Source: Amycolatopsis thermalba
Lineage (GTDB): Bacteria > Actinomycetota > Actinomycetes > Mycobacteriales > Pseudonocardiaceae
Length of the DNA stretch: 43,570 bases
NCBI RefSeq assembly: GCF_003385215.1
Contig: NZ_PQHW01000059.1
Coordinates: forward strand, 1-43,570
Direction of reading: 5' to 3'
Shown here: positions 15,667-25,538 of the stretch, in pieces
Layout of the letters: every line of letters begins with the position of its first letter
How positions within the stretch are numbered: the first letter of the stretch is position 1
Position numbers and translations under genes: made by a program
Notes under the pieces: model-generated
What the model was told of the DNA's origin: nothing
Databases searched by the model: none
Seen by the model: the letters and a program-made list of their open reading frames with translations, nothing else

Positions 15667-16317
15667 ATGCCGGCGACGAGCAAGCCCGCCCTGTCCGGGC
15701 GGGCCAAGGCCTACGACTACCTGAAGAACACCGTGCTGGCCGACCCCGACGCCGAGGGCACGTTCATCAGCGAACAGGAGATCGCCGAGCACGTCGGCGT
15801 CTCACGCACGCCGGTGCGGGAGGCGCTGCTGCAGCTCGCGGCCGAGGAGATGGTGCAGCTCGTGCCCAACCGGGGCGCCTACATCGCCCCGCTGACCGGG
15901 CGCGACCTGCGGGACCTCGTCGAGCTGCGCGGGCTGCTCGAACGGTTCGCGGCCGAGCGGGTGATGGCGGCCGGGACCGTGCCGTGGCGGGCCATGCAGA
16001 AGGTCCTCGAGCAGCAGGAGCGCTGTGACGACCCGGCGTCGGCCAAGGAGTTCATCGAACTCGACACGCACTTCCACACCCTGCTCGTCGAGGCGGCCGG
16101 CAACGCGATGCTGAGCCGGACCTACACCGCGCTGCGAGCCCGGCAGGTCCGTGCCGGGCTCGTCGCGCTGCGGCGGTCGGGGACCCGGCACGCGGAGGTC
16201 TGCCGCGAGCATCAGGCCATCGTGACCGCACTGGCCAACCGCGAGGTCGAGGCGGCGCTGGCGGCCATCGACGACCACCACGCCCGGACCCTGAAGCATC
16301 AGCTGACGACCACCTGA
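15667..16317 (+). CDS. GntR-family regulator (FadR/FCD subgroup)
   Basis: 216 residues. A winged HTH (about 10-75, with SEQEIAEHVGVSRTPVREALLQLAAEEMVQLVPNRGAYIAPL) is followed by an all-helical FCD ligand domain, in which His residues in DTHFHTLL and the later EHQAIV/DDHH segments would bind a metal and an organic acid. ATG at 15667 is chosen because GGAGGGA sits 6 nt upstream; an ATG at 15652 overlaps the ribosome site. It converges on the transporter gene and the two coding ends overlap by 19 bp. A shared TGTATACAAC motif marks its own promoter and the transporter/DUF2848 divergent promoter, so it most likely controls uptake and use of a carboxylate. Confidence 0.9.
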   Translation: MPATSKPALSGRAKAYDYLKNTVLADPDAEGTFISEQEIAEHVGVSRTPVREALLQLAAEEMVQLVPNRGAYIAPLTGRDLRDLVELRGLLERFAAERVMAAGTVPWRAMQKVLEQQERCDDPASAKEFIELDTHFHTLLVEAAGNAMLSRTYTALRARQVRAGLVALRRSGTRHAEVCREHQAIVTALANREVEAALAAIDDHHARTLKHQLTTT

Positions 16318-17600
16318 GTCTCGTCGCGGGCCGCCCGCGCCAGCGCAAGACCGATGATGGTGACGACCGCGGTCACCACCACGTACAGCGCGAGCGCCAG
16401 CCAGCTGTCGAAACCGGCCAGCAGCGAGGTGAACAGCAGCGCCGCGACGGCCCCGCCGATCACCCCGGCGAGCGTGTAGGCCAGCGAGCTGCCGGTGTAG
16501 CGCAGGCGCTCGGAGAACTGCTCGGTGATCAGCGCGGCCTGCGGGCCGTACAGCGCGGCGTGGATGACGAGCGCGATCACGATCCCGACCAGCAGCAGGC
16601 CGAACGAGCGGCCGGAGACCAGCGGGAAGAACACGAACGGCCAGATCGCCGCGGCGATGGTCGCGAAGAGGTAGAGCTTGCGGCGGTTCACCCGGTCCGA
16701 CAGCGCGCCGAAGGCCGGCATCAGGACGAGCTGGCCAGCGGAACCGATCATGACCGCGGTCAGGCCCTGGCTGCGGGACATGCCCAGCTCCTGGGTCATG
16801 TAGGTCAGGACGAAGACGGTGAACAACGCGTACAGCACGTCCGGGCAGACGCGGACGAAGATCGCGGCCACCAGGGCGCGGCGCTCGTGCTTGAAGACCT
16901 CGGAGATCGGCGCGCTGGGCCGCTCGCCGCTCTCCGCGATGCGCTTGAAGACCGGGGTCTCCTCCAGCTTGAGCCGGATCCACAGGCCGAACGCGACGAG
17001 CACGGCGGAGAGCAGGAACGCCACGCGCCAGCCCCACGAGTCGAACTGCGCCTCGGTCAGCAGCAGGGCGAGCAGGGCCAGGACACCGTTGGCGAGCAGG
17101 TTGCCCGCGGGTGGTCCGACCTGGGCCGCCGACGCCCAGAACCCGCGCTTCTTCGGATCGCCGAACTCGCTGGACAGCAGCACCGCGCCGCCCCATTCGC
17201 CGCCGATGCCGACACCCTGGGCGAAGCGCAGCAGCACCAGCAGGACCGCGGCGGTGCCACCGATCGAGGCGTGGGTGGGGAGGACACCGATGAGGAAGGT
17301 GGCGATGCCGGTGAGCAGCAGGGTGATCACCAGCACGCGCTTGCGGCCGAGCACGTCACCGAGGCGGCCGAAGACGAAGCCGCCGAGGGGGCGGGAGAGG
17401 TAGCCGACGGCGTAGGTGGAGAACGCGGCCATCGTGCTGACCAGCGGATCGCCTGCCGGGAAGAACTGGTGGCCGAACACGGTGGCGGCGGCGACCGAGT
17501 AGGCCGCGAAGTCGTACCACTCCAGCGAGGTGCCGGACAGGCTCGCCAGGAAGGCACGCCGCAGCGATGCCCTGTCCACGGTCGGCGTTACCGAGGTCAT
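16299..17600 (-). CDS. MHS-family MFS transporter (metabolite:H+ symporter)
   Basis: 433 residues with about 12 membrane segments. The start ASLSGTSLEWYDFAAYSVAA, the loop GRLGDVLGRKRVL and RFAQGVGIGGEWGGAVLLSSE are hallmarks of the metabolite:H+ symporter group (ShiA, KgtP, ProP, citrate carriers). It probably imports an organic acid or betaine-like solute across the cytoplasmic membrane. ATG at 17600 is the first start before the conserved N-terminus. It is divergent from the DUF2848 gene across 114 bp containing the GntR operator, and its 3' end overlaps the GntR gene. The substrate is not readable; the neighbouring DUF2848 protein suggests it is then degraded. Confidence 0.9.
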   Translation of the reverse strand: MTSVTPTVDRASLRRAFLASLSGTSLEWYDFAAYSVAAATVFGHQFFPAGDPLVSTMAAFSTYAVGYLSRPLGGFVFGRLGDVLGRKRVLVITLLLTGIATFLIGVLPTHASIGGTAAVLLVLLRFAQGVGIGGEWGGAVLLSSEFGDPKKRGFWASAAQVGPPAGNLLANGVLALLALLLTEAQFDSWGWRVAFLLSAVLVAFGLWIRLKLEETPVFKRIAESGERPSAPISEVFKHERRALVAAIFVRVCPDVLYALFTVFVLTYMTQELGMSRSQGLTAVMIGSAGQLVLMPAFGALSDRVNRRKLYLFATIAAAIWPFVFFPLVSGRSFGLLLVGIVIALVIHAALYGPQAALITEQFSERLRYTGSSLAYTLAGVIGGAVAALLFTSLLAGFDSWLALALYVVVTAVVTIIGLALARAARDETQVVVS

Positions 17601-17644
17601 TGCTCACATCCCGATCTCTTGGGTGCCACGTTGCGGTAATACTC

Positions 17645-17656
17645 GTTGTATACAAC
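17645..17656. promoter_or_regulatory. GntR operator palindrome between transporter and DUF2848
   Basis: GTTGTATACAAC is a perfect 12-bp palindrome between two divergent start codons (17600 minus, 17715 plus). It shares TGTATACAAC with 15638-15647. Confidence 0.65.
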
Positions 17657-17714
17657 CTGCATGCGCAAGCCCCCGCAGGTAAGAACTGGGTTACCCGACT
17701 TTACGGAGGACGAC

Positions 17715-18386
17715 ATGCCGACGCTGAGCTTCGACCTGCCCGACGGCACGACGGTGACCACGCCGGTCACGACGCTGCTCAACGCCGGGTACGCGGGCCG
17801 CGACCAGGCCGACGTCGCGGCGCACGTCGCGGAGCTGGCGGAGCTGGGCGTCCCGGCGCCGAAGGTCACGCCGGCGCTGTACCCGGTCGCCCCGTACCTG
17901 GCCGCCCAGACCGACGAGGTGCCCGTCCAGCACGACCGCACCTCGGGGGAGGCGGAGTGGGCGCTGGTGATCACCGCGGAGGGGGTGCTGCTCACGGTGG
18001 CCTGCGACCACACCGACCGGGAGCTGGAGGTGCACGGTGTGGCGTGGAGCAAGAACGCGGCGCCGGACGTGCTGGGCCGCAAGGCGTGGCGGCTGGACGA
18101 CGTGGCGGACCGGCTGGACTCGCTGACGCTGCGCGGATGGGCCGACGGACAGCTGATCCAGGACGGCACGCTCGCGGAGCTGCTGACGCCGCAGCACTGG
18201 CTGGACGTGCTGCGGGAGCGCGGGCTGTACGAGCCGGGGGTCGTGCTGATCTCCGGGACCATCCCGATGGTGCCGGGGGTGAACCAGTTCGCCGCCGAGT
18301 GGCGGGTGGAGCTGGGCGACCCGGCGACCGGAAACACCATCGAGGCCGGTTACCAGGTGCGCCGACTGCCCGAGGCGATCGGCTGA
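17715..18386 (+). CDS. DUF2848 family protein
   Basis: 223 residues, soluble, no signal. The sequence fits DUF2848: early YAGRDQADVAAHVAELAELGVPAP, central LLTVACDHTDRELEVHGVAWSKNAAPDVLGRKAWRLDDVADRLDSLTLRGW, and a late VLISGTIPMVPGV. The CDHTDRELE motif and the later SGT-x-P block recall the fumarylacetoacetate-hydrolase-like fold, in which acidic residues bind a metal. A hydrolase or decarboxylase acting on the transported compound is therefore possible but unproven. ATG at 17715 has GGAGGA 4 nt upstream. It shares an operator with the divergent MHS transporter. A 102-bp repeat array begins just after its stop. Confidence 0.8.
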   Translation: MPTLSFDLPDGTTVTTPVTTLLNAGYAGRDQADVAAHVAELAELGVPAPKVTPALYPVAPYLAAQTDEVPVQHDRTSGEAEWALVITAEGVLLTVACDHTDRELEVHGVAWSKNAAPDVLGRKAWRLDDVADRLDSLTLRGWADGQLIQDGTLAELLTPQHWLDVLRERGLYEPGVVLISGTIPMVPGVNQFAAEWRVELGDPATGNTIEAGYQVRRLPEAIG

Positions 18387-18410
18387 ATCGAGTGGGGCTG
18401 TGGGCGCAGG

Positions 18411-19320
18411 GCCAGGGCTGGGGTACCGGCGCCCAGCGCGGGTGGAGGCACGGCAGTCGCCGAAGGCAACCACCCGGCAGGGGCTGCAGCGCTTGCACGG
18501 CCGGGATGGCCGGGGGGCCGGGCAGGTCCCGGCGTGGGTAGAGGCGCGGGATTACCGGAGGCCATCGCCCGGCAGGCCCTGCTGCGCCCGCGTAGCGGGC
18601 ATGCCCGGGGCGTGACTGGAGGCCTGGCACCCGGCGCGGGTAGAGGCCGCAGGGTGCCGGAGGCCATGACCCGGCAGAGGCTGCTATGCCCGCGAAGCGG
18701 GCACGCCCGGGGCGCAACTGGAGGCCTGACACCCGGCGAAGGTAGAGGCCGCAGGGTGCCGCAGGCCATGACCCGGCAGAGGCTGCTATGCCCGCGAAGC
18801 GGGCACGCCCGGGGCGCAACTGGAGGCCTGACACCCGGCGCGGGTAGAGGCCGCAGGGTGCCGCAGGCCATGACCCGGCAGAGGCTGCTGCGCCCGCGAA
18901 GCGGGCACGCCCGGGGCGCAACTGGAGGCCTGACACCCGGCGCGGGTAGAGGCCGCAGGGTGCCGCAGGCCATGACCCGGCAGAGGCTGCTGCGCCCGCG
19001 AAGCGGGCACGCCCGGGGCGCAACTGGAGGCCTGACACCCGGCGCGGGTAGAGGCCGCAGGGTGCCGCAGGCCATGACCCGGCAGAGGCTGCTGCGCCCG
19101 CGAAGCGGGCACGCCCGGGGCGCAACTGGAGGCCTGACACCCGGCGCGGGTAGAAGCCGCAGGGTGCCGCAGGCCACGACCCGGCAGAGGCTGCTGCGCC
19201 CGCGAAGCGGGCACGCCCGGGGCGCAACTGGAGGCCTGACACCCGGCGCGGGTAGAAGCCGCAGGGTGCCGCAGGCCACGACCCGGCAGAGGCTGCTGCG
19301 CCCGCGAAGCGGGCACGCTC
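18411..19320. repeat. 102-bp tandem repeat array (about 9 units)
   Basis: The phrase GACCCGGCAGAGG recurs at 18668, 18770, 18872, 18974, 19076, 19178 and 19280, exactly 102 bp apart. A diverged copy starts at the equivalent of 18566 (also 102 bp) and an older one at about 18471 (95 bp). Copies from 18660 onward differ by only a few bases; earlier ones decay toward the DUF2848 gene. Each unit holds the hairpin GCCCGCGAAGCGGGC. Because 102 is a multiple of three, long frames stay open on both strands (34-residue repeat), but they lack family features and run antisense into real genes, so I do not call them coding. The gap 18387-19387 contains nothing else. Confidence 0.9.
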
Positions 19321-19387
19321 AGAGAGCATGGGCGAGCCAGGTCCCAGCGCGTCCCGGCGCGGGTAGGGGCGCGCCGGGGCGTCGGGG

Positions 19388-20545
19388 TCACCCTCGCAGC
19401 TGGGCGTTGATTCGTGCGGCTTGTCGTGTGAGGTGGTCTCGCTCGGCGAGGTTTGATGCCTTCGCCGCGGCCTCGGCGTACAAGTGGGCCGCCGTCGCCA
19501 GGTCGCCGTTGCGTTCGTGCAGGTGGGCGGCCACCGCGGCGTACCTGGGCAGGCCCGAGTCGAGCGTCTCGAGTTCCGCCAGCCCCGCGCGGGGGCCGTC
19601 CGCCTCGCCCACTGCCACCGCTCGGTTCAGGCGTACCACCGGGCTGTCGGTCAGCCGCACGAGCTCGTCGTACCACTCGACGATCTGCGGCCAGTCCGTC
19701 TCCTCCGCGGTGCGCGCGTCGGCGTGCAGGGCCGCGGCCGCGGCCTGCGCCTGGAACTCACCGAGCTGGTCGCGGGCCAGCGCCGCCTGCAGGATCTCGA
19801 CCCCCTCCGCGATCGACCGCGTGTCCCACCGGCTCCGGTCCTGCTCGGCGAGCGGCACCAGGCTGCCGTCGGGCGCGGTCCGGCTCGCGCGGCGGGCGTG
19901 GTGGATCAGCATGAGCGCCAGCAGCCCCGCCACCTCGGGGTGGTCGATCGCCGCCGCGAGCCGGCGGGTCAGCCGGATCGCCTCGGCCGCCAGGTCGACG
20001 TCTCCGGAATACCCCTCGTTGAACACCAGGTACAGCACGCGCAACACGGTGCCGACGTCGCCGGGCCGGTCGAACCGCACACCGGACACCGTGCGCTTGG
20101 CGCGGCTGATGCGCTGCGCCATCGTCGCCTCCGGCACCAGGTAGGCCTGGGCGATCTGCCGCGTGGTCAGCCCGCCCACCGCCCGCAACGTGAGCGCCAC
20201 CGCGGACGACGGCGTCAGCGACGGGTGCGCGCACAGGAAGTAGAGCTGAAGGGTGTCGTCCACCGCGGGCGCCGGCCCGGGCTCGGGTTCCTCGTCGACG
20301 AGCTCCTCCCGGCGGCGGCGGGCGGCGTCCGCGCGGGTGGCGTCGAGGAACTTGCGCCAGGCCACCGTGACCAGCCAGCCCTGCGGATCCCGCGGCGGGT
20401 CGGACGGCCACACCCGGACCGCCTCGACCAGCGCCTCCTGCACGGCGTCCTCGGCCGCCGCGAAACCGGCTCCGCGGCGGACGAGGATCCCGAGCACCTT
20501 CGGGGTGAGGCTCCGCAGCAGCGCCTCGTCCATCGGTGCGGTCAC
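19388..20545 (-). CDS. ECF sigma factor, ECF42 type with C-terminal TPR-like extension
   Basis: 385 residues. Sigma region 2 (about 10-75, DAVQEALVEAVRVWP and PQGWLVTVAWRKFLD) and region 4 (about 115-170, GLTTRQIAQAYLVPEATMAQRISRAKRTV) are followed by a 200-residue helical extension (ALAEQD...RHLHERNGDL type repeats near the end, LNRAVAVGEADGP) typical of ECF42. Members of this group lack a classic anti-sigma factor and pair with a DGPF/YCII protein, which is encoded directly upstream here. GTG at 20545 overlaps the partner's stop as GTGA, so the two are translationally coupled. The core -RNA polymerase role is known for the family; its inducing signal is not. Confidence 0.9.
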   Translation of the reverse strand: MTAPMDEALLRSLTPKVLGILVRRGAGFAAAEDAVQEALVEAVRVWPSDPPRDPQGWLVTVAWRKFLDATRADAARRRREELVDEEPEPGPAPAVDDTLQLYFLCAHPSLTPSSAVALTLRAVGGLTTRQIAQAYLVPEATMAQRISRAKRTVSGVRFDRPGDVGTVLRVLYLVFNEGYSGDVDLAAEAIRLTRRLAAAIDHPEVAGLLALMLIHHARRASRTAPDGSLVPLAEQDRSRWDTRSIAEGVEILQAALARDQLGEFQAQAAAAALHADARTAEETDWPQIVEWYDELVRLTDSPVVRLNRAVAVGEADGPRAGLAELETLDSGLPRYAAVAAHLHERNGDLATAAHLYAEAAAKASNLAERDHLTRQAARINAQLRG

Positions 20546-20949
20546 TCCGTCACAGTCGGCTGGTTCCCGAGGAACGGGCGCACCTCCAGCCACTCGTGGA
20601 TCGGCTTCCCGCCCGCCCCCGGCGCCGCCGACAGCTCACCGGCCAGCTCGACCGCCCGCTCGTAGCTGTCCACGTCGACCACCATCCACCCGGCGATCAG
20701 GTCCTTCGTCTCGGGGAACGGACCATCGGTCACCGGCGGCCGCCCCTCCCCGTCGTACCGCGCCCAGGTGCCCTCCGGGGCCAGCGCCTGGCTGTCGACG
20801 TACTCGCCGGTCTCCTCCAGCCGCTTGGCGAAATCGTTCATGTACCGCACGTGCGCCGAGATCTCCTCCGGCGTCCACTGCGCCATCGGCACGTCGTTCA
20901 CCGAAGCCGGAGCGCCGCGGTAGTGCTTGAGAAAGAGGTACTTCGCCAT
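20542..20949 (-). CDS. YCII/DGPF-domain protein, partner of the ECF42 sigma factor
   Basis: 135 residues, single YCII-related domain. The name-giving motif appears in VTDGPFPETKDLIAGWMVVD (about residues 72-91), and the early MAKYLFLKHYRG strand is typical. The family folds like a ferredoxin-type dimer and may bind a small ligand; in ECF42 systems it is thought to act as sensor or modulator, though this is not settled. ATG at 20949 has GAGGAG close upstream. The stop overlaps the sigma factor start by 4 bp. Divergent from the NTF2-like gene across 125 bp. Confidence 0.88.
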   Translation of the reverse strand: MAKYLFLKHYRGAPASVNDVPMAQWTPEEISAHVRYMNDFAKRLEETGEYVDSQALAPEGTWARYDGEGRPPVTDGPFPETKDLIAGWMVVDVDSYERAVELAGELSAAPGAGGKPIHEWLEVRPFLGNQPTVTE

Positions 20950-21074
20950 CGTCCACTCCTCGCTGTGATGCGACCCATTCTGGCCGCGTTCGCACCGGGG
21001 ACGGAGCCGTTCACCGGATCTCGACACCGGCGGCCGGACTTTTCCTCCGCGTGCGCACCTGCCAAGATCCACAG

Positions 21075-21425
21075 GTGACCGATCTCCTGTCCGCGCTGGA
21101 CACGCACGTGCGGGCGTTCAACGAACGCGACCTCGCCGCCCTGCTCGCCGGGTTCACCGACGACGCCACCTGGATCACCGGCACCACGACCGTCCGCGGC
21201 AGCGCGGAACTGGCCGACCTGTTCGAGGGCGCGATGCGCGGGCTCCTGCCGACGCTGACGATCGACAACGTCATCGCTTCGGGTGACCAGGCCGCGGCGC
21301 AGCTCACCGAGACGCTCACCGCCGACGGCACCGAGCACACCTTCGCGATCGCCGGTTTCTACCGTTTCCGCGACGGGCGGATCGCGGCCGCGAAGATTTA
21401 CCGCGAGGGTTCCGCGGAGATTTAG
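21075..21425 (+). CDS. NTF2-like/SnoaL-type small protein
   Basis: 116 residues with the cone-shaped alpha+beta pattern of the SnoaL/DUF4440 NTF2-like superfamily: an opening helix (LLSALDTHVRAFNERDLAALLAGF), TDDATWITGTTTVRGSAEL, and closing strands FAIAGFYRFRDGRIAAAKIYREG. Members bind small ligands, and some are isomerases or ketosteroid-like enzymes, but no catalytic set is clear here. GTG at 21075 is preferred over an upstream GTG at 21051, whose extra residues are outside the domain. CAAGAT at 21063-21068, 6 nt before it, could serve a leaderless start. Its stop codon lies inside an iron-box-like sequence of the next gene. Confidence 0.75.
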   Translation: MTDLLSALDTHVRAFNERDLAALLAGFTDDATWITGTTTVRGSAELADLFEGAMRGLLPTLTIDNVIASGDQAAAQLTETLTADGTEHTFAIAGFYRFRDGRIAAAKIYREGSAEI

Positions 21426-21440
21426 GTAAGTCTCAGCTAA
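21422..21440 (+). promoter_or_regulatory. DtxR/IdeR-like iron box upstream of the VIT transporter
   Basis: TTAGGTAAGTCTCAGCTAA matches the iron-box consensus TTAGGTTAGGCTAACCTAA at 15 of 19 positions, including both outer TTAGG/CTAA ends. It is 36 bp before the GTG at 21477. A CAATAAT (21467-21473) could be a -10 element, though very close to the start. Confidence 0.6.
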
Positions 21441-21476
21441 TGCGGGAAATTCGCCGCGGGATGCTTCAATAATGAC

Positions 21477-22201
21477 GTGACCGAGACGAAGGACGCCGCT
21501 GCGGCCCACGCGCACGAACCCCACCACGAGAGCCTGGGCAGCCGGCTGAACTGGCTGCGCGCCGGGGTTCTCGGGGCCAACGACGGGATCGTGTCCGTCG
21601 CCGGGCTCGTCGTCGGGGTCGCCGGGGCGACCACCGACCACGGCGCCATTCTGATGGCCGGAATAGCCGGACTGGTCGCCGGCGCGCTTTCCATGGCCGG
21701 CGGGGAATACGTTTCGGTGAGCACCCAGCGCGATACCGAACAGGCCGCGCTCAAGCTCGAGAAACAAGAACTGAAGACCATGCCGGAGGCCGAGGAACGG
21801 GAACTCGCCGACATCTACGAGGACAAGGGCCTGTCCCGCGAACTGGCCGAGCGGGTGGCCCGCGAACTGTCGGAGAAGGACGCCCTCGCGGCCCACGCCG
21901 AAGCCGAACTCGGCATCGACCCGGATGACCTGACCAGCCCGTGGCAGGCCGCGTGGGCGTCGTTCGTGTCGTTCTCCCTCGGCGCGCTCATCCCGCTGCT
22001 GGCGATCGCGCTGCCGCCGACCTCCTGGCGGGTGTGGACGTGCGCCATCGCCGTCGTCGTGGGCCTGGCGCTGACCGGATACACCAGCGCCCGCCTCGGC
22101 AACGCCGGGGTGCGCCGCGCGGTGATCCGCAACGTGGGGGTCGGCGCGCTGACGATGCTGGTCACCTACTACGTCGGCGCACTGTTCGGCATCACCGCGG
22201 G

Positions 22202-22205
<4 letters not shown>
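21477..22205 (+). CDS. VIT1/CCC1-family iron/manganese transporter
   Basis: 242 residues with five membrane segments (about 27-50, 55-75, 163-185, 190-208, 215-238). The diagnostic first helix WLRAGVLGANDGIVSVAGLVVGVAGA is present, followed by AGALSMAGGEYVSVSTQRD and an amphipathic, acidic metal-sensing segment rich in Glu (EEREL...RVARELSEKDALAAHAEAEL). The family moves Fe2+ or Mn2+ out of the cytosol against H+. An N-terminal AHAHEPHH cluster may bind metal. The upstream iron box suggests control by an iron sensor. The TAG stop overlaps that of the convergent POT gene in the palindrome GCTAGC. Confidence 0.92.
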
Positions 22206-23659
<1,454 letters not shown>

Positions 23660-23809
23660 TGCCGCCGCCCTTGAGGTCTAGACAACGTTGGCGAGTGACA
23701 TGCTACGACGCTTTCCCGGGATGTTGTTACCGGCCCGTAAGGTATGATGTTGACGGTGCGCCGGGAAGTCTGGTCGGCAACAGCCCGATCGATCCCGGAG
23801 GAGTCATTC

Positions 23810-25000
23810 GTGGGCCAGCCGCGCCAAGCCGCCGCCGAGTTCGTGCGTTACCTGCGCACCGAGACCACCGGCGGCATGATCCTGCTCGCCGCCACCGCCA
23901 TCGCCCTGCTCTGGGCCAACTCCCCGCTCGGCGAGTCCTACCGGGTGGTGCGGGACTTCCACATCGGACCGCACCTGCTGCACCTGGACCTGTCCGTCGG
24001 CGACTGGGCCAAGGACGGCCTGCTGGCCCTGTTCTTCTTCGTCGCCGGGCTGGAGCTCAAGCGGGAACTGGTGGTCGGCGAGTTGTCGCAGCTCAAGAAG
24101 GCCGTGCTGCCGATCGTGGCCGCCGTCGGCGGGATGGTCGTGCCCGCCGCGGTCGCCCTGGTCGTCGGTGGCGGCGCGGAGGGCATGGACCGGGCGTGGG
24201 CGATCCCGACCGCGACCGACATCGCGTTCGCCCTCGGTGTCCTGGCGCTCACCGCGTCCAACCTGCCCAGCAGCGCACGGGTCTTCCTGTTGTCGCTGGC
24301 CGTGGTCGACGACCTGGGTGCGATCTTCCTCATCGCCGTGTTGTTCACCACGTCGTTCAACCTGGTGGCCGCGCTGGTCGCGGTGGTGTCGCTCGCGCTG
24401 TACGCGTTCCTGCAGTACAAGCGCGTGCGCACGGCGTGGATCTACGTGCCGCTCGCGATCGTCGTGTGGGTCGCGGTGCACTCGGCGGGCGTGCACGCCA
24501 CCATCGCCGGGGTCGCGCTGGGCCTGCTCACGCGGGTGCGCCCGGACCAGGGCGAGGAGGAGGCGCCGGCGATCCGGCTGGAGCACCGGTTGCAGCCGTG
24601 GTCGGCGGCGGTGGCCGTGCCGGTGTTCGCGTTGTTCGCCGCCGGGATCGCGGTCAGCGGCGAATCGCTCGGCCGCGTGTTCACCGAGGCCGTGCCGCTG
24701 GCGGTGTTTCTCGGGCTGGTGGTGGGCAAGGCGGTCGGCATCTTCGGGGCCTGCTTCGCGGCGGTGAAGCTGCGGCTCGCGGAGAAGCCGAACGGGGTCG
24801 GCTGGCGGGACATCGCGGCGTTGTCGCTGCTCGGCGGCGTCGGGTTCACGGTGTCGCTGCTGATCGCCGACCTCGCGCTGGAGGGCGAGGCGAGCGAACT
24901 GGCCCGCACCGCGGTGCTGCTGGCCTCCGCGGTGTGCTCGCTGGCCGGGGCGGCGATGCTGGTGCGGCGGAACAAGGTACACGCCGCTGCGGAGGACTAA
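23810..25000 (+). CDS. nhaA: Na+/H+ antiporter NhaA
   Basis: 396 residues with about 12 membrane segments. The two adjacent aspartates that carry the cations are in SLAVVDDLGAIFLI, in the position of E. coli Asp163/164. The early EFVRYLRTETTGGMILLAATAIALLWANSPL and VGDWAKDGLLALFFFVAGLELKREL blocks confirm the family. It exports sodium in exchange for protons. GTG at 23810 is chosen because GGAGGAG lies 6 nt upstream; ATG codons at 23744 and 23747 would add 22 atypical residues. A TATGAT at 23743-23748 may be its -10 box. Confidence 0.94.
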   Translation: MGQPRQAAAEFVRYLRTETTGGMILLAATAIALLWANSPLGESYRVVRDFHIGPHLLHLDLSVGDWAKDGLLALFFFVAGLELKRELVVGELSQLKKAVLPIVAAVGGMVVPAAVALVVGGGAEGMDRAWAIPTATDIAFALGVLALTASNLPSSARVFLLSLAVVDDLGAIFLIAVLFTTSFNLVAALVAVVSLALYAFLQYKRVRTAWIYVPLAIVVWVAVHSAGVHATIAGVALGLLTRVRPDQGEEEAPAIRLEHRLQPWSAAVAVPVFALFAAGIAVSGESLGRVFTEAVPLAVFLGLVVGKAVGIFGACFAAVKLRLAEKPNGVGWRDIAALSLLGGVGFTVSLLIADLALEGEASELARTAVLLASAVCSLAGAAMLVRRNKVHAAAED

Positions 25001-25029
25001 CCGAGCCCCGGGTGGGGTCTTCTGGCACG

Positions 25030-25521
25030 ATGACCCCCGTGAGCAGCCAGGAGCACGAACGCAACGGTCGGGATGCCCACGGGGCCGTGCCCTACATCCC
25101 GCTGAGCCCGGAGGCCGAGTCCTCCGCCGACGGCCAGTCGATCGGGAGCCTCGTCAGCCAGGCGACCCAGCACCTGTCCACCCTGGTCAGGGCCGAGGTC
25201 GAGCTGGCCAGGTCCGAGGTCGTGGGCGAGGTCAAGAAGGGCGTCAAGGGCAGCGTCTTCTTCATCGTCGCCGGGGTGATCGGGCTCTACAGCTCGTTCT
25301 TCTTCTTTTTCTTCCTCGGCGAGCTGCTGTCCGAGTGGCTCAAGCGCTGGGCCGCGTTCGGCATCGTGTTCCTGCTGATGCTGCTGGTCGCCGGCCTGTT
25401 CGGCCTGCTCGGCTGGCGCAAGGTCAAGAAGATCCGGGCGCCGGAGCGCACGATCACCAGCGTCAAGGACACCGCCGCGGCCCTCAAGCCGCGCCGGGAC
25501 ACCGTCCCCGAACACAGCTGA
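25030..25521 (+). CDS. Phage-holin-superfamily-like membrane protein (Rv3669-type)
   Basis: 163 residues. A polar N-terminus and a helix (SLVSQATQHLSTLVRAEVELARSEV) precede two membrane segments at about 78-100 (an unusual run of six Phe) and 115-137, with a basic C-terminal tail. This is the pattern of actinobacterial phage holin family/DUF1469 proteins, which are not linked to phages; function unknown. ATG 25030 and GTG 25039 are both possible starts. It lies 29 bp after nhaA and just before the ephE-like gene, the order I recall for Rv3669-Rv3670. Confidence 0.82.
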   Translation: MTPVSSQEHERNGRDAHGAVPYIPLSPEAESSADGQSIGSLVSQATQHLSTLVRAEVELARSEVVGEVKKGVKGSVFFIVAGVIGLYSSFFFFFFLGELLSEWLKRWAAFGIVFLLMLLVAGLFGLLGWRKVKKIRAPERTITSVKDTAAALKPRRDTVPEHS

Positions 25522-25538
25522 ACCGCTCAGTCGCGACC

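Noticed and set aside
18411..19320. CRISPR array.
   Set aside because: Units are contiguous 102-bp copies with no unique spacers and no cas genes nearby.
18534..20144. Very long plus-strand frame across the 102-bp repeats and into the sigma-factor region (and minus-strand frames 17992-19329 and 18350-19279).
   Set aside because: They stay open because the repeat length is a multiple of three and GC content is high. They show no domain, no start signal, and run antisense to clear genes.
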